From the NCBI GenBank assembly GCA_002083595.1, contig MSXT01000073.1:1-34176 (forward strand): a stretch of DNA of 34,176 nucleotides, given 5' to 3'. Positions within the stretch are counted from its first letter, which is position 1. Each line of letters starts with the position of its first letter. A model generated the notes under the pieces. It saw nothing but the letters and a program-made list of their open reading frames with translations, made no database searches and had not been told where the DNA came from. The position numbers were made by a program, and so were the translations under genes. Positions 16,427 through 24,064 of the stretch are shown here, in pieces. This DNA is from Proteobacteria bacterium ST_bin16 (GTDB lineage: Bacteria > Pseudomonadota > Gammaproteobacteria > Burkholderiales > Nitrosomonadaceae).

Positions 16427-18334
16427 ATGAACGATTTTATTGCGATAAAAAATATCCAAGAAGTCATTGATCGCAAAGTCTTGCTGCCCACGGTAGTGCT
16501 ATGGAACCGGCTAGAAGGACGGCCACGCACCAAAAACTTCATCCGCGCGTTGCGCGCCGAAGTCCGCGATCCGCTGTGGATGCTTTGCAAACAGTGGCAA
16601 ACCGGGGAATTCAAAGGCGACGATGCCGGATCGCCGATTTTCGCTAAGGTGCATATGGCCACCACCGAGTTGACTCAATATCAACCGGGCGATGCTGCAG
16701 TACAGGATTTCGACCGGTCGGCGCCACTGGAAGCGATCGTCGAACAACGGCCGTTACCTTACAACGGGCAGCAGCACATTCTGTCGCTGGATATCCGTCT
16801 GCTGATGGGGCGGCAGTGGTTAAAATATTTGCAAGCGGCTGGTTTATCCGCGTTAAAGCCGCAATACCTGCAACATTCCAGTTATCGCATCGCCGAACCC
16901 GATCCCGCCAGCCGCAGCGATGCTTTCCTGACCGCACATCCGGCAGTGTGGCAAAGTTTCTCGGCGATGGCAGGGCGTGCCATGGATGGCGCCAATCTGT
17001 ATTTTTATCTGAAAGCCGACAGCCAGCATCACGCTTACGACGGCATTACCTTGGCCGACGACGGCGATAAAACGACCATCGACGGCTTGGCCGGAAAATT
17101 CGTGCAATGGTACGAGCAATTGTTTTATCAGCCGGATCAAGGCCAAAACGATGCCTGGCTGCCGCAGCAACTGGAATATCAGTTTGCGGTATCGGCACCG
17201 CAACTTGGCGCGAAAAAAGTCATGACCGCCGAGGAGTATTACCAAGGCAGGTTGGATTGGTACAACTTGGACATCGATCCAGCCCGGGAAAGCTTGGATG
17301 GCGGCAATGGCAGTCCCCCGGTGGAAGGAAAATCCACATTGTCGTTCTTTCCGACTGCGATTCAATTCGAGGGTATGCCAAACACGCGCTGGTGGACGTT
17401 TGAAGAAGGAAAAACCAATTTCGGCGATATCAAACCCGATACCACCGACATCAACAAACTGCTGCTGATGGAATTCGGCCTGGTTTATGCCAACGATTGG
17501 TTTCTGGTGCCTTTCCAGTTGCCGGTCGGCAGTATCGCCGATGTGCAAGGTCTCGCGGTCACCAATGTGTTCGGTGAAAGAATCTGGGTCACGGCATCGG
17601 GTTCCGGCAGTGATGAAAACTGGCAACGCTGGGCGATGTACAACCTCTCAGTCAAAGGCAGCGACAACGTGCGTGCCGATACCTCGCTGCTGCTGTTACC
17701 GACTGTGCCTAAAATTCAAGAAGGAAAACCGTTCGAAGAATTGTGGTTTGTGCGCGATGAAGTTGCCAACATGGTGTGGAGCATCGAAAAAAATATCCCA
17801 CTGGCGACGGGCCGCAGCAAACCGGGCAACGAAGCGGGACGTGAATTCTTCAGCCGTTTGGAAAGTATCCTGGATGGCGAAATCGATGGCGGTCTGGTGG
17901 TACCGGAAATCCCGGAAGCAAGCGCCGCCATCCGCTATCAATTGATGCAAGGCGTACCGGAGAACTGGATTCCGATGATTCCGGTGCATCGGGATAACAA
18001 CAATCGCGAAATTCAATTGCAGCGCGCGTCGATGCCGCGCATTATCCTGGGTGACCCGAATCCGCCGGAAAAAATCAAACCGCGCACGGTATTATTGCGC
18101 CAAGGACTCGATCAGCAACCGCCGCAACCTTACTTTTTGCACGAAGAAGAAGTACCCCGGGCGGGCATACAAGTCACGCAAGCGTATCAGCGCACGCGCT
18201 GGAACAACGGTCAAGTCTTTTGCTGGCTCGGTGTGAAGAAACAAACCGGCCGTGGTGAAGGCAGCAGTGGTTTGGCTTTTGATCGCGTCAAACCGTCTAA
18301 TCAACGCTTGCGGCGGGCACTGCGCGGTCAGTGA
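16427..18334 (+). CDS. Conserved protein of unknown function (635 aa), last gene of the giant operon
   Basis: 635 aa. It begins 2 nt after the stop of the 1876-aa gene, so the two are almost certainly co-expressed. The N-terminal motif RALRAEVRDPLWMLCKQWQT leads into GEFKGDDAGSPIFAKV (residues about 40-75). A second block near residues 317-358 contains MPNTRWWTFEEGKTNFGDI and LLLMEFGLVYANDWFLVPFQ, followed by GLAVTNVFGERIWVTASG. The composition is rich in Trp, Arg and Asp. No signal peptide or transmembrane helix is seen. The family is conserved in my memory but without assigned function. The tight linkage to the 1876-aa protein suggests that they bind each other. A short hairpin right after its stop may end or protect the transcript. 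Confidence 0.86.
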   Translation: MNDFIAIKNIQEVIDRKVLLPTVVLWNRLEGRPRTKNFIRALRAEVRDPLWMLCKQWQTGEFKGDDAGSPIFAKVHMATTELTQYQPGDAAVQDFDRSAPLEAIVEQRPLPYNGQQHILSLDIRLLMGRQWLKYLQAAGLSALKPQYLQHSSYRIAEPDPASRSDAFLTAHPAVWQSFSAMAGRAMDGANLYFYLKADSQHHAYDGITLADDGDKTTIDGLAGKFVQWYEQLFYQPDQGQNDAWLPQQLEYQFAVSAPQLGAKKVMTAEEYYQGRLDWYNLDIDPARESLDGGNGSPPVEGKSTLSFFPTAIQFEGMPNTRWWTFEEGKTNFGDIKPDTTDINKLLLMEFGLVYANDWFLVPFQLPVGSIADVQGLAVTNVFGERIWVTASGSGSDENWQRWAMYNLSVKGSDNVRADTSLLLLPTVPKIQEGKPFEELWFVRDEVANMVWSIEKNIPLATGRSKPGNEAGREFFSRLESILDGEIDGGLVVPEIPEASAAIRYQLMQGVPENWIPMIPVHRDNNNREIQLQRASMPRIILGDPNPPEKIKPRTVLLRQGLDQQPPQPYFLHEEEVPRAGIQVTQAYQRTRWNNGQVFCWLGVKKQTGRGEGSSGLAFDRVKPSNQRLRRALRGQ

Positions 18335-18356
18335 GCAGATAATTCCTTTTATCTGC
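18335..18356 (+). terminator. Hairpin directly after the giant operon
   Basis: GCAGATAA at 18335-18342 pairs perfectly with TTATCTGC at 18349-18356 around a 6-nt loop. It starts at the base after the TGA. No T-run follows, so it is more like a 3-prime stabilising hairpin or a Rho-assisted end than a textbook intrinsic terminator. Confidence 0.4.
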
Positions 18357-18485
18357 CGGAGAACCCTCCTTCGTAACAACCTCTTTTTCCCAGCTCGCGT
18401 TGTATCCGCTCGACGGCCATGCGCGTAGTCAGGCCTATCTATATTCATGGCAAATCCTTGGTTAACCACGAGTGTCGCTGGCAAG

Positions 18486-18515
18486 CTGAAAAAATTACTG
18501 TCATCAGTATATAAT
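18486..18515 (+). promoter_or_regulatory. Promoter candidate for the FecR-domain gene
   Basis: TATAAT at 18510-18515 is a consensus -10. CTGAAA at 18486-18491 is a 4/6 match to a -35 with an 18-nt spacer. The predicted start, near 18522, is about 26 nt before the ATG at 18548. This suggests the FecR-domain gene has its own promoter and is not simply the tail of the giant operon. Confidence 0.45.
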
Positions 18516-18547
18516 TTCCCCTTTCATTTCTTCTTCGCTAAAACAAA

Positions 18548-19099
18548 ATGCAGGAACCTGAACCCCCGGTTATACAACCATTCACTTTTGTTTTCAGTTG
18601 GCGGCGTTTTCTCGTGCACAGTGCAATCATGAGTATCTGCATACTGCTCGGCTTGATGACGTGGTATTTTGGTAAACCGCCTAGCATCCGTTTTTATGAA
18701 ACAAAATCCGAAGATACGCTGGCCACTGGGATAGCACCCGGTATCAACATGGCGCTCGATACGCGCAGCTCCGTCGCGGTAAAAGAAAGTCAGCCGCTAC
18801 AAGTCGAACTATTTAAGGGAAATGTGTATTTCGATATCAAAAAGGATACGATCAACCAACTTGAAGTCAAAGTCGGCAATGCCATCATCAAGGATTTCGG
18901 CACTCGCTTCAGCATCAAGATGCATAAGGATGGCAGCAGCCATATTGCAGTTGCGGATGGACACATTAAGATCCAGGTCGCTTCAGGAACTTATCAGATC
19001 AACGCGCTTGAACAAGCTGATTTTGATGACACCAGTATCAGTAAACACCGGTTAGTCACAGAAAGCGACATTGCACCTTGGCGCTCCCTGCCACAGTAA
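18548..19099 (+). CDS. Short FecR-domain membrane protein
   Basis: 183 aa, with no clear ribosome site. Residues about 1-20 are a short cytoplasmic part, 21-41 a single membrane helix, and about 50-145 a FecR-type periplasmic domain with LQVELFKGNVYFDIKKD, IIKDFGTRFSIKMHKDGSS and AVADGHIKIQVASG. It ends at APWRSLPQ, just where classical FecR proteins continue with a Trp-containing GxLxF segment. The N-terminal DUF4880-type anti-sigma region is also missing. Classical FecR passes a TonB-receptor signal to an ECF sigma factor, but neither partner is near. It may be a stand-alone FecR-fold sensor or a scaffold protein, or a degraded regulator. A link to the giant operon is possible from position only. 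Confidence 0.75.
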   Translation: MQEPEPPVIQPFTFVFSWRRFLVHSAIMSICILLGLMTWYFGKPPSIRFYETKSEDTLATGIAPGINMALDTRSSVAVKESQPLQVELFKGNVYFDIKKDTINQLEVKVGNAIIKDFGTRFSIKMHKDGSSHIAVADGHIKIQVASGTYQINALEQADFDDTSISKHRLVTESDIAPWRSLPQ

Positions 19100-19128
19100 A
19101 AATTAGAGGAGCCTGAGCTCCTCTAATC
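19097..19128 (-). terminator. Intrinsic terminator of the propeller PEP-CTERM gene
   Basis: A perfect 11-bp stem, ATTAGAGGAGC (19102-19112) with GCTCCTCTAAT (19117-19127), has a 4-nt loop. On the minus strand it is followed by a T-run (19101-19097). It sits between two convergent genes and serves the minus-strand gene best. Confidence 0.8.
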
Positions 19129-19146
19129 TCCGGAATAAAATTCCCT

Positions 19147-20181
19147 TTAAGAAATCTTACGGCGGCGTGCCATGAATCCTAATAAGCCCAACCCTGCCAG
19201 CAACATCGCATAGGATTCAGGTTCCGGTACCGGAGTCAGAATTGCTGCCGTTAGAAAAATTCCATCTTCCGGTTGATTCGGGAAGGTACCGATAATGCTG
19301 GTGCTAAATGCTCCAGCCGCGCTATCCCAAAATATATGGTACATGTTGTGATTGCTTTCATCGGTAATCACTGCATCGCCCTTATAAGCCGAGAACTCGC
19401 TTGCATCGGCTTTAATCACATTAACCGGATAATTCGCTGCATAAAAACCCTCCAGTGGATTACCGCTGTCACCCAAGTTTAAGGGTACAAAACTCAGCAT
19501 CTCGGGTGTGCCAAAGTGCAACCCCAAGTCTTTTTCCGTGCCATCGGGTGAAATGGCTGTCAACCGCCCAGTTCCTTCGGACACAACGACCAAGGTATGC
19601 GCTGGAATATCGCCGAATGCTTGAGGTGTGAAATCCAGGCCTTCCGCATCTGCACCGACATTGGCTAATAAAGAAGCGGATCCGGTGCTATCGACGCTAT
19701 ACACATTACCCGTTTGAGTTGTCACGATCATGTTGAAACCATAATTACCGTAAGGATCAAAAGCGATGCCACGAACATCGCCGCTCAATCCAGTGGCAAA
19801 CAGCGATTGCGTCGATCCGTCGTTAGAGAAACGGTAAACATTGCCTGCCGCTTCTGATCCGGCAAATATATCACGCGCCCCAGTTGATCCAAACCCGCCC
19901 AGTCCCAAGGAACTGGAAACGTATATTTCACCGATACTACCACTGCTGATAGGTAACGGCGCTCCGAAAGGCAGAAGATTGCCACCGCTGAGATCCGTTT
20001 GATAGAGTTGATTGTTAAAATAATTTGAGCCTACGAATTTATTGCCCGCATAGGCAAATCCGATGGGCGAGCCGCCTGTGCCGCCTACAAAAGTACTGAA
20101 ACTAACCGCAGACGCATTGCCCGCGCACAACAATGCGAGACTTCCTATTACAGATAATGACGTTACCAATTTCTTTTTCAT
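19147..20181 (-). CDS. PEP-CTERM protein with beta-propeller-like body
   Basis: 344 aa from the ATG at 20181, which has AGGAGA about 7 nt upstream. An upstream in-frame start (20232) lacks such a site and would spoil the signal peptide. The signal peptide is about residues 1-25 (MKKKLVTSL ... GNASA). The body shows repeated short strands typical of an NHL/SMP-30-like propeller: GNVYRFSNDGS, GIAFDPYGNYGFN, GNVYSVDSTGS, GRLTAISPDGT. The C-terminus is the exosortase sorting signal VPEPESYAMLLAGLGLLGF followed by ARRRK. Such proteins are exported, cut by exosortase, and usually attached to or released with exopolysaccharide or biofilm matrix. No exosortase gene is in the window. The exact ligand or enzyme activity, if any, cannot be told. 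Confidence 0.85.
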   Translation of the reverse strand: MKKKLVTSLSVIGSLALLCAGNASAVSFSTFVGGTGGSPIGFAYAGNKFVGSNYFNNQLYQTDLSGGNLLPFGAPLPISSGSIGEIYVSSSLGLGGFGSTGARDIFAGSEAAGNVYRFSNDGSTQSLFATGLSGDVRGIAFDPYGNYGFNMIVTTQTGNVYSVDSTGSASLLANVGADAEGLDFTPQAFGDIPAHTLVVVSEGTGRLTAISPDGTEKDLGLHFGTPEMLSFVPLNLGDSGNPLEGFYAANYPVNVIKADASEFSAYKGDAVITDESNHNMYHIFWDSAAGAFSTSIIGTFPNQPEDGIFLTAAILTPVPEPESYAMLLAGLGLLGFMARRRKIS

Positions 20182-20430
20182 TTTATTCTCCTGTCGATCA
20201 AAGGTAATTATTCTTATTGGGTAAATGATCATAAGCTTGAAGAGCCCCTTAAATAAGGGAAGTCTGTACTGTTTGATCTAGGTTATTTGTCCTACTTTCG
20301 GGGTATTTAACACCTATAATCAAATAGTAATGACAGGAGTAGCTTAGCACAAATTTTACCGGAGGCCTAAGATATCCAGCTTCCGGTGTTGTCCAGCCAA
20401 TTCGATGAAAAAAGTTGTTTTATAGGGATC
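20182..20430. other. Intergenic region upstream of the propeller PEP-CTERM gene
   Basis: It holds the AGGAGA ribosome site of the minus-strand PEP-CTERM gene, a small hairpin (CCCTT/AAGGG, near 20247-20260) and an imperfect stem ACCGGAGG/CTTCCGGT downstream of the carboxypeptidase gene. No T-run follows the latter on the minus strand. No convincing sigma70 or sigma54 promoter was recognised. Confidence 0.4.
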
Positions 20431-21675
20431 TTACGATCGCACCACAAGACATCCCATTCCCTGCCGGACCAGACTCTGACAGGCGGTACGCGCTTGGTTT
20501 TCTTGCAAACCGACCAGACGCGCCCGGTACAATTTGCGATTACTGACTTCCACTTCGGTGATTACCACTTCGCCTGGTATCAAGCGCGCGGCAACCTGAG
20601 CTTGCGCGCGCGCCCTGTTCGATTCCTGGTAAGAACCGATCTGCACCGCCCAACCATCGTTTGGCAACATAGCCGCCTTCTGCGGCTGCGATTGCGGACT
20701 GGCTGATGGTTTGACGGCCAGTTGCCATGCCGTGGGCTCGGCTGTTTTCTCAGCAGTCAGCGCCGATTTGGGAAGCGGAGCTTGGACTCTGGCTTTCTCT
20801 TTCCGCTCGCTAGGCAATGCTGCCGGTACGGTTCGGCTATCAGTTGTATTACTGGCTAAATGAACCGCACCCTGATTAAAACTGCGCTCCAGCAATTGCG
20901 CCATGTGTTGATCGCGCGCCACCGCAGTGTTTCCTCCCATCACCACAGCAACCACGCGACGATTGCCGCGCTTGGCGGAAGTAGCCACATTAAAACCGGA
21001 AGCCCGGATAAATCCGGTTTTTAGACCATCCACACCCGGTGTATTACGCACCATGCGGTTGTGACTTTTATAAGTGGTGCCTTTGTGGCTGAACGATTGG
21101 GTGGAGAAATAATGATAATACTGGGGAAAATCCTTGATCAGCCGTGCCGAGAGGGTGGCCATATTCCTTGCCGTTGTCTTTTGTTCAGGATTGGGCAGAC
21201 CCGAAGCATTGCGAAAAGTAGTGGATTGCATACCCAATTTATGCGCCTTATCTGTCATCATACGGCCAAAATTCGTTTCACTGGCACCCAAAGCCTCGGC
21301 CACCACAGCCGCCACATCGTTTGCAGAACGCACAATCAATGCCGGAATCGCTTCCCGCACACTGATACTATCCCCTGCGCGCAAACCGATGTTCGTTGAC
21401 GGCATCGACGCCGCATGCGCAGACACCGGCATGCGGGAATCTAGCGTCATCTTGTGTTGCTCGATCGCCTCAAACAGCAAATAAAGCGTCATCATTTTAG
21501 TCAATGAAGCCGGATAACGGCTCGCATCCGCATTGGATTCATGCAGTACAGCGCCTGTACTTGCATCGATTACGATAGCCGCGGAGCGCGGATTCGCTTG
21601 CGCCGGACTCACCAGAGTCAATAACACCGCGAGAACAAAAAAAACTTTCACTCCTGCGCGCTCCGGTATCGTCAT
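20431..21675 (-). CDS. D-alanyl-D-alanine carboxypeptidase (PBP5/6 type) with C-terminal SPOR domain
   Basis: 414 aa from the ATG at 21675, chosen for AAGGAG at correct spacing and a clean signal peptide (residues 1-27, ending AQA). Frames extending to 21843 are not supported. Active-site motifs are complete: Ser57-Leu-Thr-Lys60, Ser117-Ala-Asn119 and Lys219-Thr-Gly221. The enzyme removes the terminal D-Ala from peptidoglycan pentapeptides in the periplasm. Residues about 275-338 are a flexible Ala/Pro/Lys linker. Residues about 341-413 form a SPOR domain (GWAVQIGSYQESNRA ... LYRARLVGL), which binds denuded glycan at the division septum. The PBP5 C-terminal beta domain and amphipathic anchor are replaced by this SPOR module. 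That arrangement fits a septum-targeted, soluble periplasmic enzyme. It is a single gene with no obvious operon partner. Confidence 0.93.
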   Translation of the reverse strand: MTIPERAGVKVFFVLAVLLTLVSPAQANPRSAAIVIDASTGAVLHESNADASRYPASLTKMMTLYLLFEAIEQHKMTLDSRMPVSAHAASMPSTNIGLRAGDSISVREAIPALIVRSANDVAAVVAEALGASETNFGRMMTDKAHKLGMQSTTFRNASGLPNPEQKTTARNMATLSARLIKDFPQYYHYFSTQSFSHKGTTYKSHNRMVRNTPGVDGLKTGFIRASGFNVATSAKRGNRRVVAVVMGGNTAVARDQHMAQLLERSFNQGAVHLASNTTDSRTVPAALPSERKEKARVQAPLPKSALTAEKTAEPTAWQLAVKPSASPQSQPQKAAMLPNDGWAVQIGSYQESNRARAQAQVAARLIPGEVVITEVEVSNRKLYRARLVGLQENQARTACQSLVRQGMGCLVVRS

Positions 21676-22179
21676 ACGATCCACTCCTTCTGAAAGCTTG
21701 CCCATAGAAAGAAGCTTAAATGACCGGCATGAAGTTTCCACACTCCGGATCAACGCTGCTCCCGCTTGCTGAAATAATGACAAATACCCATTGATAGCTG
21801 CTTTTTTATTATTTATTTTGCTGATCATATATCGATAACTCAAAAATTTCCGTGGCGTAATTTCTCATCTGCGCATTTTACTGGAACAGCGTAGTTCTAT
21901 ATTTCGTAATAAATAGCATATTTCCCTCTATCTACAAAGAAGTATTTTATGCTGCAGCGCGATGTTAAACGCCCGGCAATTTCGCCCCTCAGTTCCAAAA
22001 TGAATAATCCAGCAAGAAAAGCATAATGCTCATGGCAATGAGCAGGCTGTTAAAAAACCAAGATACTGCAAGACTATCATCTTGATTAAAAGATTCTAAT
22101 GACTACCTGGCAAACACACTAACCGTGACTGAACCGGCGGAAAATGCAGCATGCTGCGGAGAATGAGTGTGGAACAGAA

Positions 22180-22207
22180 TGCGCTGACTGGCTCGCCAAT
22201 CAGCGCA
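22180..22207. repeat. Strong stem-loop, REP-like
   Basis: TGCGCTGA (22180-22187) pairs with TCAGCGCA (22200-22207). Inside, TGG/CCA extends the stem after one C-A mismatch and closes a CTCG tetraloop. There is no adjacent T-run on either strand. It resembles dispersed palindromic units, but only one copy was noticed in the window. Confidence 0.4.
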
Positions 22208-22254
22208 GTGCAAGGAGATATTGTTTTTAGAAGTGAACTACTACAGGTAACAAC

Positions 22255-22286
22255 CAAGAGCACCGCCCCGCACGGCAACGCTCTTG
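22255..22286 (-). terminator. Probable terminator of the MCP gene
   Basis: CAAGAGC (22255-22261) pairs with GCTCTTG (22280-22286), with an inner CCG/CGG stem, about 10 nt after the MCP stop on the minus strand. Only a weak T-rich tail follows. Confidence 0.4.
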
Positions 22287-22295
22287 TACAAATGC

Positions 22296-24020
22296 TTAGA
22301 ACTCTTCCCAGTCAGCACCACCGCCAGCAGCAACCTTACGCGGTTGAGCTTCTTGTGCTGTCGAGCCCGAGTTGGGATTGGCGGCAATTTTTCTGGTAGC
22401 AGCCCCGCGATTAGGCAGTTTTGCAACCGGCGCCACGCGATTGCCTCTTCTAACCGGCGTGGCTACGGTACTGCTGCTGCCATGCGATAACTTGAAGGTG
22501 CTGACTGCTTGTGTCAGGGAGTGCGCTTGGTCTTGCATGGATTCGGCAGCAGCAGCGGCTTCTTCCACCAATGCTGCATTCTGCTGCGTTACCTCATCCA
22601 TCTGCATGACGGCTTGGTTCACTTGCTCAATACCCGAGCTTTGCTCTTGGGATGCAGCTGAGATCTCCGCCATAATATCCGTGACACGTTTCACAGCATT
22701 GACGATCTCATCCATCGTTGAGCCCGCTTCATCGACCAGGCGAGAACCATCTTCCACTTTGGCGACCGAATCACTGATCAGCTCCTTGATTTCTTTAGCT
22801 GCTGCCGCTGAGCGTTGCGCCAAGGTACGCACTTCCGTCGCCACCACCGCAAATCCACGCCCTTGTTCACCGGCTCGCGCTGCTTCCACTGCGGCATTCA
22901 ACGCCAGAATATTCGTTTGGAATGCGATGCCGTCGATAACGCTGATGATGTCAACAATCTTTTTAGAACTTTCATTGATCGAACTCATGGTTTGCACAAC
23001 CTGACCGACCACTGCTCCCCCTTTCACTGCAACTTCGGAAGCACCTGCTGCCAGCTGATTCGCTTGACGGGCATTATCGGCGTTTTGTCTGACCGTGGAA
23101 GTGAGCTCTTCCATGGAAGATGCGGTTTCCTCCAGGCTGGATGCTTGTTCTTCGGTACGTTGGCTCAGATCCGAATTGCCGGAAGCAATCTCACCGGAGG
23201 CCGTTGAGATTTGATCTGTACCTGCACGCACCTTATTCACCAGATCCGCCAGATTGTCATTCATGGTTTTCAGTGCTTGCAACAACCGTCCGGTTTCGTT
23301 GTTTGAATTGACTTCAATGCGGCTGGTCAGATCACCGGCGGCGACTGCGTTCGCCACTGCGACAGCTTCATTCAGAGGACCGATAATTGCACGTATCAGA
23401 AGAAAGCCGATGATTACTGCCAGCAGTATTCCTAATGCAATCACCACCACACTGGTGACCAAAATATTCTCGTAACTTTTTTGCGATGCCGCGTATTCCT
23501 TAGCACCCTCATCACGCTGAAGATCGATCAATTTGAACATGGTGGCATGCGCCCCATCAAATTTAGGCGTTGCATTAGTAGCATTTACAATCGCCGCATC
23601 AAAATCTCCAGCCGCTGCCAAGACCATTGTATGATTACGAGCCTCCACATAGGCTTTCCATTCGTGATTAAAGTTTTCTATCAGTGTTTTTTCTGCTGGC
23701 GTCAAATTGGTTGCCAAGTACTTTTGCCAAGTTGTGGCAATCTCGGCATCCCGCTCATCGTTCATGGCCTGCCGTTCTTTTACCACTTCAGGCTTACGCG
23801 CATACGCGGACAATACTGCATTCAAACGCGTACGTTGCATCCGGTCAATAACCAACCCCAAATGCCCCAGGGGTACAGCGCGATCCTCATAAACTCCTCT
23901 GAAAGCGTCATTTGTTTGATTTAGCCCATAGATACCTAAACCACCGATACCGGCCAGCAATATCGACAGCAAACTAATTACAAACACTAATCGCGATTTT
24001 ATTGTTAAGTTATTAAACAC
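22296..24020 (-). CDS. Methyl-accepting chemotaxis protein (4HB-HAMP-MCP signal)
   Basis: 574 aa starting at a GTG codon (24020) with AAGGAGG just upstream. Membrane helices at about 11-31 and 190-212 flank a periplasmic four-helix-bundle sensor domain (about 35-185). HAMP follows at about 213-265, then the long cytoplasmic coiled-coil with the conserved tip DGIAFQTNILALNAAVEAAR. The C-terminus is DWEEF, matching the xWxxF pentapeptide that tethers CheR/CheB in high-abundance receptors; the preceding 60 residues are a flexible linker. It signals through CheA/CheW to control motility or related behaviour. The ligand is not predictable from this sensor class. It lies 44 nt downstream of cheW in the same direction, so they form a two-gene unit. 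cheA, cheY and cheR are not in the window. Confidence 0.95.
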   Translation of the reverse strand: MFNNLTIKSRLVFVISLLSILLAGIGGLGIYGLNQTNDAFRGVYEDRAVPLGHLGLVIDRMQRTRLNAVLSAYARKPEVVKERQAMNDERDAEIATTWQKYLATNLTPAEKTLIENFNHEWKAYVEARNHTMVLAAAGDFDAAIVNATNATPKFDGAHATMFKLIDLQRDEGAKEYAASQKSYENILVTSVVVIALGILLAVIIGFLLIRAIIGPLNEAVAVANAVAAGDLTSRIEVNSNNETGRLLQALKTMNDNLADLVNKVRAGTDQISTASGEIASGNSDLSQRTEEQASSLEETASSMEELTSTVRQNADNARQANQLAAGASEVAVKGGAVVGQVVQTMSSINESSKKIVDIISVIDGIAFQTNILALNAAVEAARAGEQGRGFAVVATEVRTLAQRSAAAAKEIKELISDSVAKVEDGSRLVDEAGSTMDEIVNAVKRVTDIMAEISAASQEQSSGIEQVNQAVMQMDEVTQQNAALVEEAAAAAESMQDQAHSLTQAVSTFKLSHGSSSTVATPVRRGNRVAPVAKLPNRGAATRKIAANPNSGSTAQEAQPRKVAAGGGADWEEF

Positions 24021-24064
24021 TGGTGCCTCCTTAAAGTCTTTCTATTAAAAAATTACCTTACCTA

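Larger units (their letters stand above)
21676..22295. other. 620-nt intergenic region between MCP and carboxypeptidase genes
   Basis: There is no protein-like ORF with a ribosome site. It contains several stem-loops: TGCTCAT/ATGAGCA (22027-22044), a 12-bp palindrome GCAGCATGCTGC (22146-22157), a strong hairpin at 22180-22207, and the probable MCP terminator at 22255-22286. The right part is rich in palindromes, while the part near the carboxypeptidase is AT-rich and likely holds its promoter. Confidence 0.5.

Noticed and set aside
16853..17626. 257-codon minus-strand frame inside the 635-aa gene
   Set aside because: It is antisense to conserved protein motifs, with no ribosome site or recognised domain.
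1562..18334. Reading the operon as a Tc toxin, T6SS or phage-tail-like injection system
   Set aside because: No RHS repeats, VgrG/PAAR, sheath, tube, baseplate or AAA+ ATPase motifs could be seen; large size alone is not enough.
20181..20340. Sigma54 promoter upstream of the propeller PEP-CTERM gene
   Set aside because: A GG-N10-GC spacing occurs by chance, but the TGGCAC and TTGC consensus parts are missing.
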